NCBI GenBank assembly: GCA_902573115.1
Contig: CACGIM010000005.1
Coordinates: forward strand, 1 to 42,565
Length of the DNA: 42,565 bases
Source of the DNA: an uncultured Candidatus Poseidoniales archaeon
GTDB lineage: Archaea; Thermoplasmatota; Poseidoniia; Poseidoniales; Thalassarchaeaceae
Reading direction: 5' to 3'
Shown: positions 32,618 through 41,238 of the stretch, in pieces
Numbering within the stretch: position 1 is the stretch's first letter
Layout: each line of letters begins with the position of its first letter
Position numbers and translations under genes: made by a program
Notes under the pieces: model-generated
Seen by the model: the letters and a program-made list of their open reading frames with translations, nothing else
The model's database searches: none
What the model was told of the DNA's origin: nothing

Positions 32618-33466
32618 ATGACATATTCAATAGTTGCCAAATGCCCAAAAACAGGAAATTTTGGAATCGGTGTCCAGTCTCATTGGTTTGCCTCTGGCAT
32701 TGTTTGTTGGGCAAAAGCTGGAGTCGGTGCTGTGGCGACTCAAGCCATGGCTCTTATTGACCATGGTCCATTGGGATTAGAAAATATGAGAGCCGGAGAG
32801 TCAGCATTTACTTCTCTTGAAAATAGATTAAATTCAGATGAAACTCCCGAGATAAGACAGGTTGCAATGTTAGACTACGAAGGAAATGTAGCCGTCCATA
32901 CTGGGTCACAAACCATTCCTGAGTCTGGCCATATTGTGGGTGATGGTTTTTCATGCCAGGCTAACATGATGTGGAATGGATCCGTTTGGGAAGGTATGTA
33001 CGATGATTTCTCAAAATCTGAGGGAGATCTCTCTAGAAGGCTGCTTTCATCACTTTTTGCCGCACAATCAAAGGGAGGGGACATTCGGGGGAAGCAGTCT
33101 AGTAGAATACTAATAGTCTCCTCAGAACCAAAAGAAAAACCATGGGAAGAGACAATTGTTGACCTAAGAGTTGATGACCATTCTAACCCATTATCTGAGC
33201 TTGAAAGACTGCTTGATTTACATGACCAGTACGCTTCATTTGAGACAGCAAACCTCGATAGTTATGAACATGTCAAGATACCTGAGTTAGCATTTTGGAA
33301 ATCAATAGAGCTCGCAAATTCGGGACAGGAAAGTGAGGCTAGGGATTTGTTCAACTTCGCTTTTGATCAAGACGATTGCTGGCGCGAATTACTCATTAGA
33401 TGTTCGAATAAAGACCTACTAGGCATTACTAAGGGAACGGTTGAGATATTACTTATTGACCACTAG
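32618..33466 (+). CDS. DUF1028 Ntn-hydrolase-like protein
   Basis: A 282-residue protein. The start is the ATG at 32618 (MTYSIVAKCP), eleven codons inside the track ORF, because the family begins TYSIVARDP. GNFGIGVQSHWFASGIVCWAKAGVGAVATQA is the characteristic block and the Ser in YSIV is near the likely processed nucleophile position; LDYEGNVAVHTGS and VGDGFSCQANMM also match. The last ~90 residues (LERLLDLHDQYASF and following) form the usual helical tail. Family members resemble Ntn hydrolases but have no settled substrate. It directly follows the EVE gene and ends 3 nt before the SRP RNA region. Confidence 0.85.
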   Translation: MTYSIVAKCPKTGNFGIGVQSHWFASGIVCWAKAGVGAVATQAMALIDHGPLGLENMRAGESAFTSLENRLNSDETPEIRQVAMLDYEGNVAVHTGSQTIPESGHIVGDGFSCQANMMWNGSVWEGMYDDFSKSEGDLSRRLLSSLFAAQSKGGDIRGKQSSRILIVSSEPKEKPWEETIVDLRVDDHSNPLSELERLLDLHDQYASFETANLDSYEHVKIPELAFWKSIELANSGQESEARDLFNFAFDQDDCWRELLIRCSNKDLLGITKGTVEILLIDH

Positions 33467-33469
33467 CCA

Positions 33470-33790
33470 GTAATTAGTGGGCATGTCCTCGGTGGACGCT
33501 CGTCACCAGTGAAAATCTGGCACCAATCTCCTCCGTCCCGCATTCCCAAGGCATCCAGCATCCCCGGTCGGGCTGCTCGCTTCCGCGCCTGACCTGGTTC
33601 CCGGGCTTGAGACGTTTTCCAGCTCCCTCCGGAGCGGGTTATCGCCAACCTGGATCTCTTGGGGGCGAGACATCGACGTCAACCGGTACTTTCCCAGAGG
33701 CTCGTCTGCGCCGCCCTCGGACTTCGGGTCACCATTTTCGACGATTTGTGAAAAATAGAGCACGTCAACTCCCCCCCTAGCCCAAATTAC
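33470..33790 (-). ncRNA. ffs: Signal recognition particle (7S) RNA
   Basis: A ~320-nt GC-rich RNA on the minus strand. The SRP54-binding helix 8 is unmistakable: CCAGGTCAGGCGCGGAAG then CGAGCAGCCCGACCGGGG, with the GGAA tetraloop and AGCAGC asymmetric loop shared with E. coli 4.5S RNA. The ends pair as helix 1: 5' GTAATTTGGGC with 3' GCCCACTAATTAC, giving the boundaries used here. Length and an extended 5'/3' Alu part (GGGCTAGGGGGGGAGTTGACGTG) match archaeal 7S RNA. It targets ribosomes making membrane and secreted proteins with SRP54 and SRP19. ORFs at 33463 and 33503 here are shadows. Ends are approximate by about 10 nt. Confidence 0.93.
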
Positions 33791-33825
33791 GCTCGAGTCT
33801 CCTCCCCTATGAATGTGATCGGTGA

Positions 33826-34206
33826 TCAAGATTCATACTTTGATGGGCATCCCGTTTGAATTTCAGTAGATTCCAAAACCCAGATTCCATCTTCATATGA
33901 TAACATACCTCTAACTGCGATTGTTCGCCCTTCTGCGAATCCGTCAGGCACGGCTGACTGAGAATAATCGACAGTGACATTTGTCTTCAAGCCATCAAGT
34001 TGGAATGTCAATTGATCTGAGAAAACAGTGCCATTAGAGACAACTCCTCTCACAAAAACCTCTGAATCCTTGAAATCATCCGGTGAATTCATCACTTCAT
34101 CTACAGTATATTGGGTTTGAGGATCTACTGATAGCATCATCAATGTAAATGCGACTATGGAAGATAGAAAGACGAGCGCAAGACGAGTTCTCCTAGTTCC
34201 TACCAT
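33826..34206 (-). CDS. ccmE: CcmE-type haem chaperone with CxxxY motif
   Basis: A 126-residue OB-fold protein. The N-terminal helix LALVFLSSIVAFTLMML anchors it to the membrane and the rest faces outside. YTVDEVMNSPDDFKDSEVFVRGVVSNGTV, LTFQLDGLKTNVTVDY and SAVPDGFAEGRTIAVRGML follow CcmE of cytochrome c maturation system I. Bacterial CcmE binds haem through HxxxY; this protein has a C-terminal CPSKY, the CxxxY form known from archaea and some bacteria. ATG 34206 is preferred to the track start. It lies 22 bp after pyrD and before the SRP RNA; no other ccm gene is in the window. Confidence 0.88.
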   Translation of the reverse strand: MVGTRRTRLALVFLSSIVAFTLMMLSVDPQTQYTVDEVMNSPDDFKDSEVFVRGVVSNGTVFSDQLTFQLDGLKTNVTVDYSQSAVPDGFAEGRTIAVRGMLSYEDGIWVLESTEIQTGCPSKYES

Positions 34207-34228
34207 AATATAATCACACAACCCACCA

Positions 34229-35332
34229 CTAAATGTGTTTGTACCCGACTGCTTCTTTGATAGATGTAAAATTCTCTTCCCTGACCTTTCTCTTTAGTCC
34301 CTTTACTATACTGGATACAACTGAAGGACCGTTGAATACCATTGCAGAATACAATTGCAGTAATGTGGCACCGGAGGTAATAGCTTGCCATGCAGATTCG
34401 GAGCTATCTATTCCGCCGACACCAATTATTGGGATTTTGCCACCAGTTTCGATATATGATTTGCTAATTACCTCCAAAGATCGTGATTGCAATGGCCTGC
34501 CAGATAGCCCTCCATCATTTGAAAAGGCCTTCCTCGATTGAGTATTGATTGGTATCGGCCTCTTAATTGTAGTATTTGTTGCCACTATGCCATCTATTCC
34601 TAGATTCATTGAGGCTGTAATTGAGGTAGATATGTCCTCATCTTGTGAATCAGGTGAAAGTTTTAGCAAAAACGGCTTATTTTCCCCCTTCCTTTCCCTG
34701 ATTCTATTACAAGAAGTCAAAACGGAGGATAGATGGTCACCACTTTGGAGTTCTCTCAAACCTGGCGTATTTGGCGAAGAAACGTTCAATACAAACAAAT
34801 CAGCGTGGTCCCACAAAATATCCAAGGTAGCAGAATAATCTTCAGCTGCGTGTTCGTTAGACACTTTCTTGGATCTACCTATATTTGCAGCAACAGGAAA
34901 TTTTGGCCATTTGTCTGAAGCCTTTCTGTCTATCAGTCTCTTTTTTACCTCAGACGCGCCGGGATTGTTAAATCCCATCTTATTGATGAGTGCCCGATGT
35001 TTATTCGCCCTAAACATTCTTGGTTTTGGATTGCCATCTTGAGGGTATCGTGTTATTCCTCCGTACTCACACCAAGAAAAACCCATTGCCGACCAGGAAA
35101 GGAGCGCTTCGGCCCCCTTATCAAAGCCAGCTGCCAGTCCAAGAGGATGATGGAAGAGCTTACCAAAGGCCTCCACTGGTAGTTCTGGTGACTTGTACAC
35201 GCTATTCAACATCATTTGTCCAGCATTTGTCTCACCGAATTTAGATAGGGTTTTGATTGATAATTTATGAGCAGTTTCGGAATCTACAAATTTCAAGGCG
35301 GGAGCACCAAAAATCCTCCATCCTATGCCCAT
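34229..35332 (-). CDS. pyrD: Dihydroorotate dehydrogenase, class 2 (quinone-linked)
   Basis: Oxidises dihydroorotate to orotate in pyrimidine synthesis and passes electrons to quinone. At 367 residues it has the N-terminal ~40-residue helical membrane-association segment (LKFVDSETAHKLSIKTLSKF) that marks class 2. The FMN and substrate blocks are PLGLAAGFDKGAEAL, NKMGFNNPGA, FVLNVSSPNTPGLRELQ with the catalytic Ser of class 2 (class 1 has Cys), LLKLSPD, ATNTTI and GGLSGRPLQ, and IIGVGGIDSSESA. Quinone use fits MqnC encoded later in the window. It is followed by ccmE on the same strand; many archaea use class 1 enzymes instead. Confidence 0.95.
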   Translation of the reverse strand: MGIGWRIFGAPALKFVDSETAHKLSIKTLSKFGETNAGQMMLNSVYKSPELPVEAFGKLFHHPLGLAAGFDKGAEALLSWSAMGFSWCEYGGITRYPQDGNPKPRMFRANKHRALINKMGFNNPGASEVKKRLIDRKASDKWPKFPVAANIGRSKKVSNEHAAEDYSATLDILWDHADLFVLNVSSPNTPGLRELQSGDHLSSVLTSCNRIRERKGENKPFLLKLSPDSQDEDISTSITASMNLGIDGIVATNTTIKRPIPINTQSRKAFSNDGGLSGRPLQSRSLEVISKSYIETGGKIPIIGVGGIDSSESAWQAITSGATLLQLYSAMVFNGPSVVSSIVKGLKRKVREENFTSIKEAVGYKHI

Positions 35333-35415
35333 GATCTTGGCAAAAGGAACTGTTCTTCAATCGTTATGCCTCAAAATCCACTAATGGGCGAATCTCGCTA
35401 TATATTGCCTGGCTT

Positions 35416-35441
35416 CGCACGCGCCCGCGCGCCCGCGCGCG
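35416..35441. other. CG-alternating tract between pyrD and topA
   Basis: A 26-bp stretch, CGCACGCGCCCGCGCGCCCG then CGCGCG, consists almost wholly of alternating C and G in an otherwise ~43% GC genome. Such tracts can adopt left-handed Z-DNA under negative supercoiling. It lies in the divergent 180-bp gap between pyrD and topoisomerase I, about 70 bp before the topA start. A TATATATT stretch lies just before it. Supercoiling-sensitive control of topA is possible but not shown. Confidence 0.5.
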
Positions 35442-35512
35442 TTGGATAGTCTTTGGACTACTCATGTTTATACAGGGGGTGTATCGGCCGGTAAACTCAT
35501 TGAGGTCATTTT

Positions 35513-37771
35513 TTGAAACTGGTAATTCTTGAGTCTGGGGCAAAGGCCCGTACTATCAAGAAATATTTGGGCAAGGGTTGGATGGTAGACGCCTGCAACG
35601 GGCACGTACAGGATTTACCATCTGGAGGGAGAACTAAGGATAGTTCCAAGGCTATGTGGGCGTCTAAAAAGGGTGAGCTACCCAACCCACCATGGTCTTG
35701 GACAAATAAAGCCGAGAATATAATGGGGAAAATCTCAACAAAGGCCGAAAAGGCCGGGGTTAAGGAGGTATACATCGCAACAGACCCAGACAGAGAAGGA
35801 GAATTCATTGCTTGGAGATTGAGTCAAATTTTATCCAACTTTTCCCGAGTATATCGGATTTCTTTCAATGAAATAACAAAAGATGCCGTAACTGGTGCAA
35901 TATCAAACCCAAGGAGTTTGGACATGTCTCTCGTGGAGGCTGCTATTGTACGCAGACTCATGGATCGCCTCGTCGGTTTTAGGTGTTCCAAATTCTGCCG
36001 CTCATGGAAATTACGTTCAATGGGCCGAGTCCAAACCCCTACTCTAGGATATATAGTAGATAAGGAATTAGAGCGAGAGGCCCATGTTCCGAAAGAATAC
36101 AACACCGTATCTGGGATTGCCTATGATGTTGAAATCAAGGTCAGGTTTCACGAATCCAATGATCCGGAAGCATGGAAAGATGACGATGGGAAACATTTTC
36201 CAGACAGGACATCTGACTCGGAAAACGCTAAATCTGCATTTTCTGTATTGGAATCTACCAAGGAAGTAAAATTGAATTCTGTTAAAGAGTCAATTGTTTC
36301 CAGAAAACCTCAACCTCCATTCACTACGGACACTATGCTTCAGACCGCTAGCTCGAGCCTTGGATGGTCAATATCGAAAACCAGTGGAGTAGCCTCTAGC
36401 CTCTATCAATCTGGGCATATAACCTACATTAGAACTGACTCAACCAGAACAAACAAAAAGGCCAGAGATGTAATGAAGGACCACATAATGAAAAAATTTG
36501 GAAACGATTTTTTAGGCGATGGGATTGGTCAAGGGAAGAGTAAGAGAAAAGGATCTGTTCAAGACGCACATGAAGCTATACGCCCTACGAATCCCGAATT
36601 TGAGAATATAGAATCAGACAAAGATGAAAAATTACTATACAAATTAATCTGGTCTAGGTTTGCAGCAAGCCAGATGTCTAATTCAATAAGGGAGAGAAGA
36701 GCTCTAACTTTTAGTTGTGAAGGAATGGAGGAATCGATATATGGAACTACATCTTGGAGAACACACTCAGGTTGGGAAGAGGTCTTCAACTGGAATCGAC
36801 CAGACGTCAGTTCTGTACCGCCGAATGTTTCTTTTGAGAATGGGTCAGTTTGGAAATTAGATGGGCCACCTGAAATAACAGTTGATTTTACCAAGCCACC
36901 TAGAAGGTTTTCGGAAAGCTCGATTATTCAACAAATGAAAAGAGATGGCATCGGGAGGCCCTCTACCTACGTATCAACCGTTTCAAAGCTGGTAGATAGA
37001 AAGTACGTGAATAAAGAAGGTAGCTCATTATCTCCAACAACACAAGGTAGAACTTTATGGCTTGAGGTCGCACCATTTTACAATCGTACGGATGTTTACG
37101 GTGAAGGACTATTCTCATACAAATTCACTTCTAGTATGGAAGAAAATTTGGACAACATTGAATCGGGTGAGGCGATAGCTTCCCAGAAATGGGATGAATT
37201 TGTAGAAATTTTTAGAGGGCTTCACAATGATGCACTAGAAAAGAGGAGAGAAAAACCAACACTAAGGCAAGTCCAATTCTTGGAAAGCATACTAAGCAGG
37301 GTGACACGAGAAGAAGCTTCAGAAATAATGGGAGAAAAAATAGTTTCAGAATTGACCGGTAACGAAGCAAGAGCGATAATCGACGGTCTAGGGGACTCAA
37401 TACAAGGTAAGCTGCCAGCTAGTGAGCGACAAATTGCTACAATAATTAAGCTACTAGATAAATTAAATTTAACAACAGAAAAAGCCCTTTCTGACATGGG
37501 TTTGGATGATCTTAACGACTTATCTGGAGGTAGGGGCGGAACGGCAAGTCAATTGATTGGAAAGCTAATCGATCTTGACCGGTCATCCCCCGCTACGGAA
37601 AGACAGGTCTCAACTATCATATCAATGGCCGACAGCCTCGAAATGGATATTGCAAACGCAATGGAAATAGTCCAAACTGAGTCCATTGACACAATAAACA
37701 AATCCGATGCGAGTACTCTAATCGCGACCCTAAAAAAGCAGATCAATTCTAAAAGGCGTAGAAAAAAATAG
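35513..37771 (+). CDS. topA: DNA topoisomerase I (type IA) with C-terminal helical repeats
   Basis: Relaxes negative supercoils by cutting one strand. The start is a TTG behind GAGGTC. The Toprim domain has LVILESGAKARTIKKYL and the DPDREGEFIAWRL acidic motif. EAAIVRRLMDRLVGF and SMGRVQTPTLG follow, and the catalytic Tyr is in GHITYIRTDSTR. DAHEAIRPT, IQQMKRDGIGRPSTY and LSPTTQGRTLW complete domains II-IV. After ~residue 580 there are no zinc Cys4 fingers; instead three ~60-residue repeats (LRQVQFLESIL, ERQIATIIKLL, ERQVSTIISMA...ASTLIATL) and a basic tail KRRRKK occupy the end. The overall architecture is nearer bacterial TopA than archaeal topo III. Confidence 0.93.
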   Translation: MKLVILESGAKARTIKKYLGKGWMVDACNGHVQDLPSGGRTKDSSKAMWASKKGELPNPPWSWTNKAENIMGKISTKAEKAGVKEVYIATDPDREGEFIAWRLSQILSNFSRVYRISFNEITKDAVTGAISNPRSLDMSLVEAAIVRRLMDRLVGFRCSKFCRSWKLRSMGRVQTPTLGYIVDKELEREAHVPKEYNTVSGIAYDVEIKVRFHESNDPEAWKDDDGKHFPDRTSDSENAKSAFSVLESTKEVKLNSVKESIVSRKPQPPFTTDTMLQTASSSLGWSISKTSGVASSLYQSGHITYIRTDSTRTNKKARDVMKDHIMKKFGNDFLGDGIGQGKSKRKGSVQDAHEAIRPTNPEFENIESDKDEKLLYKLIWSRFAASQMSNSIRERRALTFSCEGMEESIYGTTSWRTHSGWEEVFNWNRPDVSSVPPNVSFENGSVWKLDGPPEITVDFTKPPRRFSESSIIQQMKRDGIGRPSTYVSTVSKLVDRKYVNKEGSSLSPTTQGRTLWLEVAPFYNRTDVYGEGLFSYKFTSSMEENLDNIESGEAIASQKWDEFVEIFRGLHNDALEKRREKPTLRQVQFLESILSRVTREEASEIMGEKIVSELTGNEARAIIDGLGDSIQGKLPASERQIATIIKLLDKLNLTTEKALSDMGLDDLNDLSGGRGGTASQLIGKLIDLDRSSPATERQVSTIISMADSLEMDIANAMEIVQTESIDTINKSDASTLIATLKKQINSKRRRKK

Positions 37772-37797
37772 TTTAGGTTGGTACGAGTCGAGGAATC

Positions 37798-39003
37798 ATG
37801 AGGTCAGAATACGACGTAGTAATCATCGGTGCCGGGCCAATAGGTGGATACTTAGCCAAAAAACTCAATGAACGTGGGCATAGCGTTATTCTCATTGAGG
37901 AGCATGATGAAATTGGGAGGCCTTTCCAGTGTGCAGGACTCATCAATCCTCTAGCTATGAAGAAAGTCGAATTAAGAGAAACTGTGCAAACAACCATCTG
38001 GGGGGCCAACATTCACAGTCCAAATGGTACTGTAGTGAGGGTAGGTGTTCCCAATGTCGATCGGACTTACTCTGTCTGCAGAAAACTATTCGATGAGGCT
38101 GTCGTAAGGCAGAGCATAGCTTCTGGTAGCGAGATCTTGCTTTCCAGCAAGCCCGTCTCAGCGTCAATTGAAGAAGAATATTGCATTGTAGGAATAGATG
38201 GGCCATCGGGTCTTTCTGAAATCAAATGCAAGTTGATTTGTGGCGCTGATGGCGCTCACTCATGGGTTAGAAGACAATTTAGAATGGGCAAGCCAACAGA
38301 AACCATCATTGGGTTCCAAATCGAAGTAACGGGTTATCAAAATCGAGAAGGAACTCTAGATATGTACACTGGTAAATCTATATCTCCCGGATTCTTCTCT
38401 TGGGCTATTCCCTCTGGTGAAACTACAAGAATTGGTACTTGGACAAAACCTGAACTTATGAATGGGGTTTCGAGTGAGGAGTTTCTGAAAAATTTGATGT
38501 TATATTCTAAATTTAGAAATAAGTTCGAAAATTGCGTAGAGATTGGCCGGTATTGCGGTCCGGTGCCAAGTGGAATTGTTCGGTTCCCATTAAAACAGAG
38601 AGTTGCATTATTCGGGGATGCGGCTGGAATCTGTAAGCCTACTACGGGAGGTGGAATAGGGCCCGGATTCAAACAGGTTGACATTCTAGTACCCAAATTA
38701 AGTAAATCAATTAGCGATAACAATCTTAGTACTAACGCAATGAAGAAAATTTCTGCCTCATTAGATGAAATGAGAAAAGATCAGAGAAGGAAGAAGGCTC
38801 TTCGTGACGCGTTTCTAACGGAGATGGATGATCATGAGTTGGAAGAAATTTTTAGCGTTTGGGCAAGGCCAGAAGTGACTAAATTAATTAATGAAGTTGG
38901 AGATATAGAAAATCCAATTCCCCTTGGAATTAGGATGCTTAGGGAGGTTCCTGAATTTAGAAGACTAGCTGGTAGGGCTGTAAAGGCCGTTTTGTGGGGA
39001 TAA
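37798..39003 (+). CDS. Geranylgeranyl reductase-family flavoprotein
   Basis: A 401-residue FAD protein of the GGR family, which saturates the isoprenoid chains of archaeal ether lipids. The dinucleotide fold is DVVIIGAGPIGGYLAKKL and VILIEEHDEIGRPFQCAGLI gives the family's CxG-containing segment. ICGADGAHSWVRRQF and VALFGDAAGICKPTTGGGI are the second FAD motifs, the latter diagnostic for the family. The C-terminal ~100 residues are helical and basic (MRKDQRRKKALRDAFL). It follows topA by 26 bp and precedes an unrecognised membrane protein by 4 bp, so the three genes may be one transcript. Menaquinone-reductase activity is another possibility. Confidence 0.88.
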   Translation: MRSEYDVVIIGAGPIGGYLAKKLNERGHSVILIEEHDEIGRPFQCAGLINPLAMKKVELRETVQTTIWGANIHSPNGTVVRVGVPNVDRTYSVCRKLFDEAVVRQSIASGSEILLSSKPVSASIEEEYCIVGIDGPSGLSEIKCKLICGADGAHSWVRRQFRMGKPTETIIGFQIEVTGYQNREGTLDMYTGKSISPGFFSWAIPSGETTRIGTWTKPELMNGVSSEEFLKNLMLYSKFRNKFENCVEIGRYCGPVPSGIVRFPLKQRVALFGDAAGICKPTTGGGIGPGFKQVDILVPKLSKSISDNNLSTNAMKKISASLDEMRKDQRRKKALRDAFLTEMDDHELEEIFSVWARPEVTKLINEVGDIENPIPLGIRMLREVPEFRRLAGRAVKAVLWG

Positions 39004-39007
39004 TTTT

Positions 39008-40102
39008 TTGCCATCATACATTCAAAGGATAAGATACCCTCCCTTTGAACTGGGAAACATGGACCCTAATTCAGTACCAATATCAGAAGCATTAGTAGAT
39101 ACAAATGGCCTCAATGTCACAGAATTCACTATTGGAAATAAGAATGACTGGATAGTGGAATGGAAAGCAATAGACGCCGAAGACCCCCCTAAATTAACTA
39201 TCCATGGGAACGTTGGCACAGAAACACCCGCCTTCATCAAAAAATCACGATCGGGTTGGTATGTTAATCCTGACCCACTCCATAACTTGTCTAGAAAAAT
39301 GATTCTACCTGTTGTCTCTCTTCTGATAGTCTCTCTCTTCATACACGCTATTGAACCTGGCCTAGTCGACCTAGGAATATTTGACAATACGATTGCCGGC
39401 TCTATTTCCATTGGCCCCCTTGACTATCCGAGGTTACTATTCTTTACATTCCCAATTTTTCTTCTGCCGCTACTATTCAGGACTATTGCAAATTTTAGAG
39501 ACATGTCAAGGCAGTCATACATTAACAGCAACCCATTTGGTGAACCTATGACAGAAATAACTGTGTCGAAAGGTAGGTGTAAACTTTCGATTTCTTCTTT
39601 TCCCGAGGAATTGCAAATAGTCAGATCCCGTGTTCAAGTAGGAATCGCTATTCCAGAGCGGAGTGTCGTGCTTGAATCTCTTGGCAGAAGTGAGGGTGGC
39701 CAACCTTCTCCTGGCATGTCCACTAAACTTCCTGACAAAAGAATAGCAACGGGCGACGAGTCGGGTACCGGTGTAGGGGAAGCTACCCCAATGCAGGTGT
39801 CGACAAGAAGAACTGTTATCCTAGAGCCCTTTAGAATAATGGAAACCGGAGATTGGTCAATAATTCAAAAAAAGGAAAACAAACCTATTGTCAGCCAAGA
39901 GCTCAATGTCCCCTTTGAGTGGCCTGGCACAATATACTCATCGCTAATCGCCGTGCATTGGGAGATATTGATAGAATTCCAAGACAACCTAGGTAGGAAG
40001 GTTAAGTGGGTATCCCCGTTTGTAATGCCACAAAGGGAAGAGCCGACTTCATTGGGTGTTGCGCCCGTTAGAAGCGGTAGGGCTGAGTTATCTAACTACT
40101 GA
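39008..40102 (+). CDS. Membrane protein with polar domains, unknown
   Basis: A 364-residue protein starting with TTG 4 bp after the flavoprotein stop. The N-terminal ~90 residues are soluble (TEFTIGNKNDWIVEWKAI, then LTIHGNVGTETP). Two membrane helices sit near residues 95-115 (MILPVVSLLIVSLFIHAIE) and 137-155 (LLFFTFPIFLLPLLF), separated by a short loop. The ~200-residue C-terminal part is beta-rich and ends with LNVPFEWPGTIYSSLIAVHWEILIEFQDN, which has the look of an arrestin-like or immunoglobulin-like strand pair; this is only suggestive. The last 15 nt overlap the convergent mqnC gene. No function is assigned. Confidence 0.65.
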   Translation: MPSYIQRIRYPPFELGNMDPNSVPISEALVDTNGLNVTEFTIGNKNDWIVEWKAIDAEDPPKLTIHGNVGTETPAFIKKSRSGWYVNPDPLHNLSRKMILPVVSLLIVSLFIHAIEPGLVDLGIFDNTIAGSISIGPLDYPRLLFFTFPIFLLPLLFRTIANFRDMSRQSYINSNPFGEPMTEITVSKGRCKLSISSFPEELQIVRSRVQVGIAIPERSVVLESLGRSEGGQPSPGMSTKLPDKRIATGDESGTGVGEATPMQVSTRRTVILEPFRIMETGDWSIIQKKENKPIVSQELNVPFEWPGTIYSSLIAVHWEILIEFQDNLGRKVKWVSPFVMPQREEPTSLGVAPVRSGRAELSNY

Positions 40103-41236
40103 CTGTATTTCTTCTGTGTTTTCACTTATAGCATTGTAATCGGAGTCTCTTTCTGAAGGAATGTACCCTGCGGCAATAATTGAATTCCTCAGCTCATTTA
40201 TCGACGCATCTGTTTTGGTTGTACCAGATGCCGAAACCACGTTTTCCTCCATCATTGTGGATCCAATATCATCAGCACCACCATTCAAAGCAATCTGGGC
40301 TACAGACAATCCCATTGTGGGCCATGATGCTTGAATATGGTTAATATTATGAAGGAATAGCCTAGAAACTGCTACGTGCCTGAGATACTCTACTGACCCT
40401 GCACCTAGCTCAACCCTATTTGCCCCCTTGTTCATCTTACCGAAGGTGTTGTTCTCTAACATCACCGGCCATGATATGAATGAGGTAAAACCAGGTAGCC
40501 CCTTTGAGATGGAGCTATCTTGGAGGTCCCGAATTTTGGACATGTGCTCTACTCTATTTTCTATAGTTTCTCCGAAGCCAAAAACATTGGTCGCGGAAGT
40601 TGTCAAGCCAATTTCCTGTGCCTCTTCCATCACTCTTAACCAGTTTTTTGCAGAACCCTTCAAAGGGGATATTCCCGATCTTATAGAATCAACGAGCATT
40701 TCTGCTCCCCCGCCCGGCAGCCCATGCATACCAGCATCTTTGAATTCTCTGAGTACTTCCCTTGTTGTCAATCCAGAAACTTCTGCTATGCCTTCAATTT
40801 CTATGGGCGAGAAACAGTCAAGAGAAATTGTAGGATGTCTTACTGTAAGCTCAGTAATCAAATTAGTGTACCAATTAAGTTCTAAATCGGGATTTACTCC
40901 TCCCTGCATCAAAATTCTGGAGCCACCAATTTTCTCTAAATCACTAATCCTATCACTGATCTGGGTTATACTCTGGGTGTAATTTTCATCATGTCCGGGT
41001 GGACGGTAGAATGAACAGAAATGACAATTTATCGTACATATGTTTGTGTAATTGATATTCCTATCTATCAGGTATGTTACTTTCCGACCTGGGACCCTCT
41101 TTTCCCTCATTTCATTAGCGACGAACAGTAAGTCATTCAATGGAGCATTTTCATACAACAAAGTAGCTTGAGGTATTGTCAATATAGGCGGTTCATCCGA
41201 TAATTGGCCTTTAAGAATAACTTCTATTCCTGACAT
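40088..41236 (-). CDS. mqnC: Dehypoxanthine futalosine cyclase (radical SAM)
   Basis: A 382-residue radical SAM enzyme of the futalosine menaquinone pathway, which cyclises dehypoxanthine futalosine. The cluster motif and family tag are DRNINYTNICTINCHFCSFY with RPPGH after it, as in MqnC; CofH homologues of F420 synthesis have a different tag (GNVCVGDCVFCGF type). ILMQGGVNPDLE, HGLPGGGAEML, TSATNVFGFGETIENR, ASWPTMGLSVAQIALNGGAD and GSTMMEENVVSASGT all support the call. MqnA, MqnB, MqnD and MqnE are not in the window. It follows the aminopeptidase gene by 2 bp on the same strand. Confidence 0.92.
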   Translation of the reverse strand: MSGIEVILKGQLSDEPPILTIPQATLLYENAPLNDLLFVANEMREKRVPGRKVTYLIDRNINYTNICTINCHFCSFYRPPGHDENYTQSITQISDRISDLEKIGGSRILMQGGVNPDLELNWYTNLITELTVRHPTISLDCFSPIEIEGIAEVSGLTTREVLREFKDAGMHGLPGGGAEMLVDSIRSGISPLKGSAKNWLRVMEEAQEIGLTTSATNVFGFGETIENRVEHMSKIRDLQDSSISKGLPGFTSFISWPVMLENNTFGKMNKGANRVELGAGSVEYLRHVAVSRLFLHNINHIQASWPTMGLSVAQIALNGGADDIGSTMMEENVVSASGTTKTDASINELRNSIIAAGYIPSERDSDYNAISENTEEIQSVVR

Positions 41237-41238
41237 TT

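Noticed and set aside
33503-33829. Minus-strand 108-aa ORF and the 61-aa ORF at 33463-33648
   Set aside because: Both lie on the SRP RNA, whose helix 8 motif and pairing ends explain the GC-rich sequence; the peptides look like no protein.
40428-40982. Plus-strand 184-aa ORF
   Set aside because: It is the shadow of mqnC, which has full radical SAM and MqnC motifs on the other strand.
40088-41236. CofH/FO synthase for F420
   Set aside because: The DRNINYTNICTINCHFC tag, FYRPPGH and GSTMMEENVV blocks fit MqnC better than CofH.
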